A DNA stretch of 64,000 nt, from positions 5,009,306-5,073,305 of the forward strand of contig NC_064046.1 in assembly GCF_932526225.1 (NCBI RefSeq). The letters are read 5' to 3'. Position 1 is the stretch's first letter, and every line of letters starts with the position of its first letter. The translations under genes were made by a program, and so were the position numbers. This document shows positions 55,001 through 64,000 of the stretch, one piece after another. The notes beneath the pieces are model-generated. The model was given only the letters and a program-made list of their open reading frames with translations. It did not search any database and was not told the origin of the DNA. This stretch comes from Nematostella vectensis (lineage: Eukaryota > Cnidaria > Anthozoa > Actiniaria > Edwardsiidae).

Positions 55001-55370
55001 GATTCCTTAATTGACTTGGGATCTCCGAGACCAAGTAATTTTATGCATTTTTTTCTCTACAGTTCTTGTTTATCATGTCCCCCAATTTTTGGAGATTCAT
55101 GGCACGATCCACCAGTTCAATTGCCAGACAGTGGAAAAGAAAAACCACATGCAGAACAAGACATTCCACAGGGGTAGCCAGAAAGGGGGGAAAAATAGCA
55201 ACTACACTGTACAGGTAATTCCAAGTGAAAAAAACGTCATGTTATCTAGACTAATCGCTTGCTACAACTGTGTATTTTTATCTCTATAGATCATGGAGAG
55301 GGAAAACAGAAAACTGTTCAGTAGGGAAAATAATTTGGAAAGGGTCAAGAGAAAATATCAAAAGCAGTGA
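52061..55370 (+). CDS. RAG1/Transib-like transposase-type protein, 14 exons, 664 aa
   Basis: Exons: 52061-52411, 52564-52662, 52741-52881, 53001-53217, 53321-53432, 53515-53630, 53759-53925, 54008-54071, 54163-54234, 54346-54554, 54647-54838, 54964-54985, 55063-55214, 55290-55370. All introns are GT-AG, phases fit throughout, and no stop interrupts, giving 664 aa. An N-terminal basic patch (PLKKQRL) and coiled coil (ELENQLSELKHRL) are followed by candidate catalytic residues: D232 in FSGDGR, D312 in CADWKF, then CIWCEC as in RAG1's zinc site, and E612 in TVEKKNH within YIHVLVYHVPQFLEIHG. That last stretch resembles the RAG1 region around its catalytic Glu. A SAP-like DNA-binding segment lies at 474-510. 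No RAG1 RING or nonamer-binding domain is seen. The family recurs uncharacterised in invertebrates, from memory. Confidence 0.7.
52490..52606 (+). repeat. 56-bp tandem duplication containing a splice acceptor
   Basis: tttccttatctctaggttca and the following exon start occur twice, beginning at 52490 and 52546. The second copy has 5 extra bases (atggt) and is the one that keeps the frame into exon 2. Confidence 0.9.
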
Positions 55371-55806
55371 AGACAAAGAAAAAATGTATTTATTTATTTA
55401 TTATATTTTTGGTGCTATTTATTACTGTTGTAAATATCACTATTTATAACTTGTATAACTATTTGTACCCACATTATTATATAAAGGCATTAAAACCATC
55501 AAAACAATCTGTATCATTCCCTGGATCTAAATTCCCCCTCTTTATTTTCGACTGGAAATACAGTGAAATCGGTTGAAACAGATGTCAACAATTAGTTTAT
55601 ATAGAGAGATTTTAACTTACCGAGCCATAGTTGTGAAGCATATTCCGTCTACGCCGTACGAAGCTGATCTCCAAAAAGCTCAGCGGGGGATACTTGCGCT
55701 CTAGCGGTCGACACATACTAGGCCTTTCTTCCTCTGACCCATATTCAGAGATGTAAGTACAACGGGGGCACGAACTATGATCATAATTAATCCTTAGCTC
55801 GTATCC
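55371..55806. other. 3' region between the convergent genes
   Basis: AT-rich, with an attaaa-type polyadenylation signal candidate near 55488. No further gene. Confidence 0.4.
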
Positions 55807-56454
55807 TCATGATATCCACATCTTCGAAGATGAGTCAACTTCACATATTGTACTCGAATCTGGCAGTTGCCGAGCCATAAACTCCGTACCAATAACGGTG
55901 CCAAACTCGACAGCAGTGCACGGGAACCGAATATTACGGGTCCCTGAAAAATCCAGCTTTCGTGAGGTAGCAAAAGAAAATGTCCCTTTACCAAACAAAG
56001 CGGAAAAACCCCCCTTTGAAAGTGGGACTTTCACTTGTACTCTCCGAATGAGTCCCGTGTCATTCTCGGGTGTACGAAATTGGAGCTCATCGAACAGTGC
56101 ATGTCGAATCAGCCACAATTCCTTATCCTCGGAGCAAAGAATGGGAAGCTTTTCTCTTGCTACCTCACTACTGTCGGGGTTCCCAGCATTCACGGCTAAA
56201 TAGCATGACAACTGCGGATTCAATGAAAGAGAAACCGTAGAATTATATCTATCGCTGTAGCCTTTCCATTTCACAAAGGCATAGTCTCCCTCAACGTTTA
56301 AAACTCTCTCTATCTCCCAGACTTTTTCTTCTTCCTCTTTCTCTTCTTTCACGTACGTATCAACTGAGGAATGGTCTAAATATTTGACCAAGCGATCCGG
56401 TTTCTTTATAATTCTTCCACTACGAGTCTTTAGAGAATCAGTGTTTGCCGCCAT
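55807..56454 (-). CDS. chromodomain protein, 215 aa
   Basis: Starts MAANTDSLKTRSGRIIKKPD and carries a chromodomain core at about residues 46-72 (VWEIERVLNVEGDYAFVKWK, GYSDRYNS), preceded by an acidic stretch. Chromodomains bind methylated histone tails through aromatic residues, here W47, F63 (or nearby) and W66 by eye. After it, the usual W of the third cage position is not seen, and an unknown region follows (KLPILCSEDKELWLIRHAL, GFSALFGKGTFSFATSRKLD). No intron is needed. It is convergent with the RAG1-like gene, 437 bp away. It could be a host gene or the partner gene of an old element. Confidence 0.6.
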   Translation of the reverse strand: MAANTDSLKTRSGRIIKKPDRLVKYLDHSSVDTYVKEEKEEEEKVWEIERVLNVEGDYAFVKWKGYSDRYNSTVSLSLNPQLSCYLAVNAGNPDSSEVAREKLPILCSEDKELWLIRHALFDELQFRTPENDTGLIRRVQVKVPLSKGGFSALFGKGTFSFATSRKLDFSGTRNIRFPCTAVEFGTVIGTEFMARQLPDSSTICEVDSSSKMWIS

Positions 56455-56910
56455 GTTTGTTGGAGAAGCGCGAAAGGGGAAACTCCAGTACTTCTAAATA
56501 TGGGCATATATGACCATATAAGGCACAGCGAACGAAGGACACTATCCGTGGGGAATATGTTTGATATGGTTGCACGATTGACTGGATGGATGGATGAATG
56601 GATGGATTGTGACACCACAGGATACCCGCGCGATGACCACAAAACCAAGTCGCATAGCTATACCATATTTCTATACCTATGGAGCTACGCGCGCTGGCGC
56701 TGGCTCCGCTAAAAATAGGAAGAAAATATATTCCATAGAAAAATTCGAGTAAAAGACTACTCGTAGAAACAAAGAGAAGTGTAAGACTTACATATTTTTC
56801 TTTGAAGAGTTTTTCCCGCGTGTCTCAGTGCGAGCGAAACAAGCATGGGCTGGCGCGATTCGCTTATTAGTATGCAAACGGAAGTAAAAGGTGCTTTGAT
56901 ACATCTACTT
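56455..56910. other. spacer before Gypsy-3
   Basis: Contains a short ggat-type microsatellite at 56578-56608 (ctggatggatggatgaatgg) and no recognised gene. Confidence 0.5.
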
Positions 56911-56915
56911 CCGTC

Positions 56916-57094
56916 TGTAACGATATCCGGTTTATACAACTTCCGGTGACGTCACACACCACGTGCGTAGACACGCTTGTACGAGTTTCGTAGACTTGTA
57001 GTTGTTGTTCTTTGAGAAAAAGACTAAAGTCGTCTCATATGTCTCGGTGTTCTTTCTCCGTTCTTCATCGTTCCTTCAGCTAAGAAACGATACA
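56916..57094 (+). repeat. 5' LTR of Gypsy-3
   Basis: 179 bp, TGTAACGATATCC...AACGATACA. Confidence 0.97.
56941..56965 (+). promoter_or_regulatory. ETS-CRE composite and E-box in the LTR
   Basis: ACTTCCGGTGACGTCA joins an ETS-type site (CTTCCGG) to a full CRE (TGACGTCA at 56947-56954). CACGTG follows at 56960-56965. The same array is in the 3' LTR at 61387-61412. Such composites drive strong, broadly active promoters in animals. Confidence 0.6.
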
Positions 57095-57112
57095 TGGTGT
57101 CAGAAATAGAGG
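57095..57112 (+). other. primer-binding site of Gypsy-3
   Basis: TGGTGTCAGAAATAGAGG directly follows the LTR. Its first 11-12 bases fit the 3' end of tRNA-Leu (TGACACCA). Confidence 0.6.
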
Positions 57113-57138
57113 ATTCACAGTCTCTGTAAAAGAATACA

Positions 57139-60100
57139 GTGAGAAGAGAACCCAAAATGCCAGACGAAAGCGGAGAGTCGACGAGTGTGCCTGGGTTTGT
57201 ACAAACCAACCTCCAACTACCGCAAAAGTTAGAGACGAGAGGCAACTTAGCTAACAATTGGAAGACCTTTAAAAGGCTCTGGATAAACTACGAAATAGCC
57301 TCGCAACTGGATAAACAGAGAATGGAGCTGAGAACGGCTACTTTGATTTCATGCATTGGTCCCGAAGCACTTGAGATCTACGACGGTTTGCCCTTTGCAA
57401 ACGAAGAGGACAAAACAAATATCAATCGCATTATGGAGCTCATGGAAGCGCACTGCGTTGGAGAAACGAATGAGATCTATGAAAGGTATTTGTTTAACCG
57501 AAGAAACCAGGAAAATGGTGAGTCAGTAGAAAGCTTTATCGCTGCACTTAGATCACTTGCTAAAACTTGTAATTACTGCGAATTGCAAGATGGAATGATT
57601 AGGGACAGAATCGTAGTCGGAATAGCCGACAACAGTATTAGGAAGAAATTGCTGACGGAAGCTAAACTCACCTTAGCAAAGTGTGTTGACATATGCCGTG
57701 CAAATGAAGCTACTGCTAAAAGGCTAAAGGAAATGTCCCAGCAATCCGGCGAAATAAGCGCTATTACCACAGGCCCCCCGCGCAGAAAAACAGGGTCAAA
57801 AGGGGGTAGAAGGCAGGAATCTAGAAAACCGCCACATACGGATAGCAGCAAATCAAATCCCCACCCCAAATGTAAATTCTGCCATAGATTACACCCTAGA
57901 GCTAAAGAAAAATGCCCTGCTTGGCAGAAAACATGTGATACATGTGGAGAACTTAATCACTTCTCAGTAGCATGTAAGGCTCTAAAAGCAAGCAAGAAGG
58001 GTAAGAAACCAATACACAATCTTGATTATGAAAGAGACAGTGACTATGGTGCATTATTTACTGTGGAGTCTGTGGACACTCTGAACACAAATCCACTCAG
58101 CCCTAAGAAAATTTATGCACACATGCGCCTTCGTGATGAGCTAATCAAGTTCCAATTAGATTGTGGAGCCACAGTCAATATCTTGCCAGAAGATTTGTAT
58201 AAGGAAGTTTTCAATGACCCAAAATTGAAACGCTTACAGAAAAGCAGCGCAACACTAGTCATGTTTAACAAGTCAGAGCTAAAACCGCTAGGGGTGGTCA
58301 ACATAGAAACCCTCAACCCAAGGAATAATGATCTACTGCTGACGAAGTTTGCAATAGTCCCTAGAGGCTACACCCCACTGCTAGGTGCACAGTCCGTGCA
58401 GAATTTCAAGCTAATGACAGTGAACAGTGAGAACATTATGTCTTTGTCAGACTCAAGCCCAACCTTAGACCCAGTTAGTGAATTTCCAGATGTGTTTAAA
58501 GGGGAGGGTAAACTAGATCAAAAGCTACACCTAGAGCTCGATGCAACTGTTCCCCCTGTGATCCTCCCAGTCAGGAAGGTGCCCCTGGCAGTACGAGAAC
58601 CACTCAAGAACGAAATTGATTGGTTAGTGGGGTTAGGAGTCCTTCAGTCGGTAGATGTTCCCACAGAATGGGTATCCTCAATGGTTGTTGTCAAGAAGCC
58701 TAACGGAAAGATAAGACTCTGCATAGATCCGAAGCCCCTTAACAAAGCGTTAAAGAGGAATAGATACCCTCTACCAGTGATTGATGACTTACTTCCGCAG
58801 CTTACTAATGCCAAGGTGTTCAGTGTTGTAGATGCGAAGAACGGATTCTGGCATATACAACTGGATGACGAGAGTAGTTTCCTGACTACATTTGGCACCC
58901 CATGGGGAAGGTACAGGTGGACGAGGATGCCGTTCGGTATAGCCCCAGCCCCCGAAGAGTTCCAGAGGAGATTGGAACAAGCACTAGAAGGCCTGGAGGG
59001 TGTCAAACCAATCTTCGATGACATCCTTATCTTCGGAAAAGGTGACTCCAAAGAAGAAGCCATCAGAGATCATGATTCCAAGTTGAGATCCCTCCTCGAG
59101 CGCTGTCGCCAAAAGGGTATCAAACTCAACAAGGAGAAGCTGAAGCTGCGTTGTGCTGAAGTCAAGTTCATGGGTCACGTGGTATCGACAGACGGGTTGA
59201 AGCCAGACCCCGACAAGCTACAGGGTATTGAAGAAATGCCTACACCAACAAACAAGCAAGATATCAAGAGGTTGCTTGGTATGGCAAATTACCTCCAGAA
59301 GTTTGCACCGAATCTCTCAGAAGCAGCTGCACCGATGCGCGAAGTGCTCAGAGAAGAGAACCAGTTCCACTGGGACGAGCAAGTACAAGGACAAAGCTTC
59401 AAGAATGTGAAGAAGATTGTTTCACAAGCACCAGTTCTGAAGTTCTTCGACCCACACGAAGAAGTCGAGCTGCAGTGTGTTGCATCAGAGAAAGGGATGG
59501 GAGCCTGTCTAATGCAGAAGGGACAGCCCGTCGCATATGCGTCACGTTCTCTGACAGAAACCGAGAAGAACTATGCTCAGATTGAGAAAGAAATGCTGTC
59601 CATTGTATTTGGAGTGGAGCGCTTCGAGCATTATCTGTATGGACGGCCAATAAAAGTTGAAACGGATCACAAACCTCTTGAAAGCATTTTCAAGAAAAGC
59701 CTCATTAGTGCCCCCAAGCGCCTACAAAGAATGATGTTGCGACTACAGAAGTTTGACCTGCAAGTCAACTATAAGAGAGGAGCTGAAATGTACCTTGCAG
59801 ACACCCTAAGCAGAGCCTTCCGAGGGCAGAAGAGGAGTGCTAGTCGAGATGATGTAGGAGATGTGATGCTACTAGGAGAGATGAGAGGTACGACTGAGCG
59901 AGAAGTAGAAAGTATTGACATGATACAGTTTCTACCTGTCTCCGAAGCTACCCAAGCATCACTACGACAAGCTACAGAGCAGGACACAGCTATGAGAGAG
60001 CTGAAGTCTATAATCCGACAAGGCTGGCCAGAGGTGAAGGATGACGTTCCTGTGAGCATCAGAGATTACTACTCTTTTAGAGATGAGTTGTCACTACAAA

Positions 60101-61299
60101 ACGGCCTGGTCTTCAAAGGAGAGAGGTTAGTGATTCCCAACAGTTCCAGAGTAGAAATGTTGGCTAAGATACATGCCAGTCACATAGGGATCCAGGGATG
60201 TCTCCGTAGGGCTAGAGAAGTCCTATACTGGCCTGGAATGAATAAAGAAGTAGAAGAGTATGTTGCCAAATGTGAGATTTGCAACAGTCACTTATCAGAG
60301 CAAGGCAAAGAGCCAATCATATGCCATGAAATCCCCAACCGCCCATGGGAGAAAGTAGGCATAGACCTGTTTGAACTGAATGGGAAAGACTTTGTACTAA
60401 CAGTTGATTACTATTCAGGCTTCTTTGAGGTTGACAGGTTGGAAGGCAAGACTGCGAAAGAAGTGATGAGGAAGATCAAACCACATGTGGCCAGACATGG
60501 TATTCCAGACCAGATTATGAGTGACAATGGCCCGCCATTCGACTCGCATGAGTTTAGACAGTTTACAAACAGCTATGGAATTGAACATGTGACCAGCTCC
60601 CCAGGCTATGCCCAATCCAATGGAAAAGTAGAGAATGCAATCAAGACGGCAAAGAATCTGATGAAAAAAGCCACAGAATCAAACAAAGACCCGTACTTGG
60701 CTCTACTGGATTGGCGGAATACACCAAGCGAAACAGTTGGTTATTCACCAGTTCAAAGATTGTTCAATAGGAGAACCAAGACACTCCTACCAACTTCCAG
60801 CAGACTCTTGAAACCATCAGTGCCCAGAGATGTACGCCAGAAGCTCACGCTACAGAAGGCAAGGCAAAGCTTGAATTACAACTGTGGAGCAAAGGAGTTA
60901 GAAGAGCTGAAACAAGGAGATGTTGTGCGTCTACAACCTACAAAGACAGTGGGAAGGGCCAAGCAATGGAAGCAAGCAAGAGTTGAAGGAAAAGTTGATA
61001 TTCGATCATATCAGGTACGTACTGAAGACGGACGGGTTTACCGACGAAACAGACGACACCTGCGGAAAACCAGAGAGCAGATGCAGCCACCGCAGCAAGA
61101 AGACATAGAAATGCCCTTCCATTCCCCAAGCAGACCTGCTAAACCGGCGATGCCTACGACACACAAGCAGCAGCAGCAGCAGGAGAAACAACCTTCAGAG
61201 AAAGCCCCTGAGAATGCTGCCCAGGATGTCCCCGATGTCCCAGCGGAGCAACGCACGCGTTCAGGAAGGGTTGTGAAACCGCCTGTACGTTTTCAATAG
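57139..61299 (+). CDS. Gypsy-3 Gag-Pol polyprotein, 1386 aa
   Basis: One uninterrupted ORF. In order: Gag, CCHC-like knuckles at about 245-285 (CDTCGELNHFSVAC), protease with D341 in QLDCGATVNIL (DCG instead of the usual DTG/DSG), RT with VVDAKNGFWH and D627-D628 in IFDDILIFG, and RNase H at about 770-890. The integrase has HHCC (HASHIGI...CEIC) and D1076, D1129 and E1165, a proper D,D35E triad. In RNase H the first catalytic Asp is replaced: V781 (GTT at 59479-59481) in LQCVASEKG, where relatives have D. The C-terminus has a Gln-rich tail. The copy looks intact but RNase H should fail. Confidence 0.95.
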   Translation: MRREPKMPDESGESTSVPGFVQTNLQLPQKLETRGNLANNWKTFKRLWINYEIASQLDKQRMELRTATLISCIGPEALEIYDGLPFANEEDKTNINRIMELMEAHCVGETNEIYERYLFNRRNQENGESVESFIAALRSLAKTCNYCELQDGMIRDRIVVGIADNSIRKKLLTEAKLTLAKCVDICRANEATAKRLKEMSQQSGEISAITTGPPRRKTGSKGGRRQESRKPPHTDSSKSNPHPKCKFCHRLHPRAKEKCPAWQKTCDTCGELNHFSVACKALKASKKGKKPIHNLDYERDSDYGALFTVESVDTLNTNPLSPKKIYAHMRLRDELIKFQLDCGATVNILPEDLYKEVFNDPKLKRLQKSSATLVMFNKSELKPLGVVNIETLNPRNNDLLLTKFAIVPRGYTPLLGAQSVQNFKLMTVNSENIMSLSDSSPTLDPVSEFPDVFKGEGKLDQKLHLELDATVPPVILPVRKVPLAVREPLKNEIDWLVGLGVLQSVDVPTEWVSSMVVVKKPNGKIRLCIDPKPLNKALKRNRYPLPVIDDLLPQLTNAKVFSVVDAKNGFWHIQLDDESSFLTTFGTPWGRYRWTRMPFGIAPAPEEFQRRLEQALEGLEGVKPIFDDILIFGKGDSKEEAIRDHDSKLRSLLERCRQKGIKLNKEKLKLRCAEVKFMGHVVSTDGLKPDPDKLQGIEEMPTPTNKQDIKRLLGMANYLQKFAPNLSEAAAPMREVLREENQFHWDEQVQGQSFKNVKKIVSQAPVLKFFDPHEEVELQCVASEKGMGACLMQKGQPVAYASRSLTETEKNYAQIEKEMLSIVFGVERFEHYLYGRPIKVETDHKPLESIFKKSLISAPKRLQRMMLRLQKFDLQVNYKRGAEMYLADTLSRAFRGQKRSASRDDVGDVMLLGEMRGTTEREVESIDMIQFLPVSEATQASLRQATEQDTAMRELKSIIRQGWPEVKDDVPVSIRDYYSFRDELSLQNGLVFKGERLVIPNSSRVEMLAKIHASHIGIQGCLRRAREVLYWPGMNKEVEEYVAKCEICNSHLSEQGKEPIICHEIPNRPWEKVGIDLFELNGKDFVLTVDYYSGFFEVDRLEGKTAKEVMRKIKPHVARHGIPDQIMSDNGPPFDSHEFRQFTNSYGIEHVTSSPGYAQSNGKVENAIKTAKNLMKKATESNKDPYLALLDWRNTPSETVGYSPVQRLFNRRTKTLLPTSSRLLKPSVPRDVRQKLTLQKARQSLNYNCGAKELEELKQGDVVRLQPTKTVGRAKQWKQARVEGKVDIRSYQVRTEDGRVYRRNRRHLRKTREQMQPPQQEDIEMPFHSPSRPAKPAMPTTHKQQQQQEKQPSEKAPENAAQDVPDVPAEQRTRSGRVVKPPVRFQ

Positions 61300-61348
61300 T
61301 TTTATTATCCAGGACAGTGACATTTTGTTAGTGTATTTTTTTTTAAAT

Positions 61349-61362
61349 TTTGGAAGGGGAGA
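61349..61362 (+). other. polypurine tract of Gypsy-3
   Basis: tttggaaggggaga directly precedes the 3' LTR and would prime plus-strand synthesis. Confidence 0.75.
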
Positions 61363-61541
61363 TGTAACGATATCCGGTTTATACAACTTCCGGTGACGTC
61401 ACACACCACGTGCGTAGACACGCTTGTACGAGTTTCGTAGACTTGTAGTTGTTGTTCTTTGAGAAAAAGACTAAAGTCGTCTCATATGTCTCGGTGTTCT
61501 TTCTCCGTTCTTCATCGTTCCTTCAGCTAAGAAACGATACA
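61363..61541 (+). repeat. 3' LTR of Gypsy-3
   Basis: 179 bp, identical by eye to the 5' LTR. Confidence 0.97.
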
Positions 61542-61546
61542 CCGTC

Positions 61547-62711
61547 CACCTCTGCCTCGAATGAAACGGCAGAATAGAGCCAGAGAATGAAAGGTTTGCG
61601 AGATGCATTATTGTGGACATGAGAACGTGTTTACTCATTTTTTAACATCACTAGCTTAAAAAGACATCTTTTTTCTATAGCTGTACGAATTTTGGGCCGA
61701 TGAATTCGAGCTTAAGATATTTTTCTGGCGTGTTTTCTAGGGCGGGTAAAAAGACTTTCATCCCTTGTCTCTTTTTGCTAGGTATGACGTGACATGGAAG
61801 CCATTTCACAGACGAGACGGCCGTTGGACCGCTAACCAATGAGAGAGCGCCAGAAAACACTGAGCGCCGAAAAAGTAGACAAGAGATACAAACGCACACG
61901 CGCACTAAATCAACAACAACGCAAAGCTAAAAAAAAAAACTCTAACTTTATTCAAACCGTAGAGGTGAGCTCCCTGTGGACAGACAGTGTGACTAGTCCG
62001 ACAGACTATAGTTCGTTGCAGAACATTTGAAATCCAAACAGACCAAAGGAAGCAAAACGCAGAATGAAAGGATTCCAACCACCTCGTAAAATGACAAAGA
62101 CTGTTTGGAAGAACAAGCGGAATTCGATGGTGATATTAGGAAGAATATTTTCGAATCATTCGAAGATTGAAGAGAATCGTGCGCCAGATGAACCGGCCAC
62201 CTGTTTAGAACTTCGCGGCGCTTTCGAGGACCTTGATTATACTGCCAGCGACCCGAGGAAGGGGGGATTGAACCACTAGCAAAATCTTTAAGGAAGTTCC
62301 CTGTTCCCGCAACTCTTTTGCGAGAGTGTAATGTAGCAGTTGAGGGTTTTTATGATTCTTCGCCATCTTCGTTATTTGCTCTCGAATAATGGTCCTCTCT
62401 GTTACTTCAAGCTCTTTCGTCTATATTTAGCTGTTTAGTAGTAAATTCACGGCCCATATCGGAGCATTTGCCTTAGTGCGTGACAATTAAAGCCGCATTG
62501 TCACCAGTTTACTTCCGGTCGATTACGTTACAATCTCCGATAATTTTTAACGGAAAACGCGAAAAATATTTCAAAATATTGAAATATTGTGTATATTGCA
62601 AGTTTCTTCGAGGATGTGATTGATAATTTAGAGCGGATGGCATGTTAAATATCTCGGATTCTAATAGATTCTTTTGTCTTTTAACTGTTGAGGTTTCCGT
62701 CGGACCTCCGG
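61547..62711. other. sequence without a recognised gene
   Basis: Holds the dispersed repeat at 61765-62005. The 71-aa frame at 62064-62279 shows no domain. Confidence 0.45.
61765..62005 (-). repeat. dispersed repeat, minus copy
   Basis: Inverted match of 36755-36935 with an extra stretch of about 45 bp near 61770-61815. It includes ccaatgagagagcgcc and caaaccgtagaggtgagctc. Confidence 0.85.
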
Positions 62712-62862
62712 AAGATGGTAAATTTATGGAGAGCATCAGAGAGCATGGTAAATTTACGAGAAGCACAGAGAGTGTAGTAAATTTTCGGAGAGCATCAGAG
62801 AGCATAGTAAATTTACGGAGACCGTCAGAGAGCATGGTAAATTTACGGGGAGCATCAGAGAG
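62712..62862 (-). repeat. 30-bp minisatellite, inverted copy
   Basis: About five units of gagcatcagagagcatagta plus aatttacgga, the complement of the array at 19.8 kb. Confidence 0.9.
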
Positions 62863-63960
62863 CAGGTGTATAAAATTTGACCAAATCGTGTATTCATTAA
62901 GTTAATGTCTAGCATAACCACATGTAATACAAACAGACAAATAAAATAACATTTAAAAGAGTTCCGGTTTTGATAGTTGTCAGGATTTTTAACGATAAAT
63001 ATATTCCCAACCGCCCCAAAATAGGCATTTTAATAAACATGGCTATAGACTGTGTGATTTTGGCCATTCATCAAGGAACCAGACTCTGGATAAGGTACGC
63101 AAAAATGGCTTAGACGAACTATTATAAAGGAGCCCTCGATTTAACGAGTAAAGGCCATTTTTAAAAATGTTCGCTAGAAACTATAGCTTAATTACTCCTT
63201 CTGAAAGGTGTTACAAAGTGCATTTTTAAATGGTATTCCAAAAAAATAAAAATGCCCGTTTGACTTACTAAGAATAATGAAGTGCCAGATTATTCCCGTT
63301 ACTTAGCCATTTTCTAAAAAGTGCAGATTTTGATTTTTAGTTGTTTGAGCTTATCATCGCATGGTGATGAAGAAAAGGGTTGTTGATAAGCAAAAACAAG
63401 GACTTTCCTAAAACACGCGGGAAAGCAAATGACGCTTTATTGACTTCCCCAAGACCTGTGCACTCGATATCTAGCTTGAAAGGGAAGGAAAGGGAGATTG
63501 AAAAGGCAAAGAAGTAAGTCATACTTGATGATGTGTTGATTAATTCTCTTGTGACATTTCGTTGCTCTATTTGTGGTTCCGGTTGATTCAAAAGTTGTAA
63601 ATATAATTCCGTCAAAAGCACGGCATATTCTTATCATACTCTCTTACATTTTATAGCATTGAGGAAGTCCTTTTTCGTAGTTTTGATAGAAGTCCGCAAC
63701 TGAATATACTTTATTTCACCAGAATAACCGCGACAAAAGTGATGGATATTTTTTTCCGAAAGATAAAATGTTTTTTTTTACCAACTTCTAATTCATTTTA
63801 CCGGCTATTTTAGTATTATGGGACATCGTTAGGTCAAATTTTAATGTTATTTGGGACTGGTAATTAATATTCTTTGATAATACTGGATCTTTTTTTCATT
63901 TATTTTGAGAGAGAAAACCGAAAATAATATTTGCGTTAATGTTCGAGGAACTGCACAGCT
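62863..63960. other. AT-rich stretch without a recognised gene
   Basis: No domain, RNA gene or transposon end recognised. Confidence 0.5.
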
Positions 63961-63962
63961 CG

Positions 63963-64000
63963 GAGCAGATAATGAAGAGACGCGCGTGAACGATCAGAAT
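63963..64000 (+). repeat. start of another 60-bp minisatellite copy
   Basis: gcagataatgaagagacgcg and the following bases match the old variant of the 60-bp unit at 13.5 kb. It continues past the window edge. Confidence 0.8.

Larger units (their letters stand above)
56916..61541 (+). mobile_element. Gypsy-3: young full-length Ty3/Gypsy retrotransposon
   Basis: Two 179-bp LTRs are identical by eye. CCGTC lies directly outside both (56911-56915 and 61542-61546) as a 5-bp target-site duplication. The element has a primer-binding site, one uninterrupted gag-pol ORF and a polypurine tract. Identical LTRs mean the insertion is very recent. Confidence 0.97.

Noticed and set aside
56538-56560. CACTATCCGTGG as a Transib-type end for the RAG1-like gene
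   Set aside because: No matching inverted sequence found on the left side of the gene.
1-64000. tRNA or rRNA genes
   Set aside because: No convincing A/B boxes, cloverleaf or rRNA core sequence seen by eye.

Overview
The window looks like a repeat-rich invertebrate animal genome, most plausibly a cnidarian. The evidence is spliced genes with GT-AG introns, Ty3/Gypsy retrotransposons, a LINE remnant, several DNA transposons and many minisatellites. The cnidarian reading rests on remembered family distributions and was not searched.

Layout. 1-8.7 kb: a 23-bp satellite array split by a Gypsy element (Gypsy-2) with near-identical LTRs, next to a decayed Gypsy fragment (Gypsy-1). 9-22.4 kb: minisatellites with 33-, 60-, 48- and 30-bp units, a LINE remnant and two MITE-like elements, with no convincing host gene. 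22.48-36.58 kb (element 1): a complete, GC-rich element with terminal inverted repeats of about 300 bp. It carries an integrase, a candidate double-jelly-roll major capsid protein, a packaging-type ATPase, a penton-like protein, several small membrane proteins, and a large gene joining a PolB-like palm, an SF1 helicase and an HNH nuclease. 38.2-47.0 kb (element 2): a related partial copy in inverted orientation, cut by a 200-N gap. 47.2-48.3 kb: a DNA transposon with an ORF. 48.5-50.9 kb: the last four exons of a PP1-like phosphatase gene. 52.1-55.4 kb: an intact 14-exon gene whose predicted 664-aa protein resembles the RAG1/Transib catalytic core. It faces a chromodomain gene on the opposite strand (55.8-56.5 kb). 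56.9-61.5 kb: a very young full-length Gypsy element (Gypsy-3). 61.5-64 kb: dispersed repeats and minisatellite pieces.

How the genes fit together. Elements 1 and 2 carry the gene set of an integrating virus of the Polinton-like / adintovirus-like type. The integrase and TIRs serve insertion, the PolB-helicase-HNH gene replication, and the capsid, penton-like, ATPase and membrane proteins the virion. Both copies are broken, but at different sites, so gene content can be inferred by comparing them. They also differ by presence or absence of a GC-rich palindromic micro-repeat of about 19 bp, seen only inside these elements. The strongest candidates for something little described are this viral lineage with its fused replicase, its micro-repeat, and the RAG1-like gene beside a chromodomain gene.
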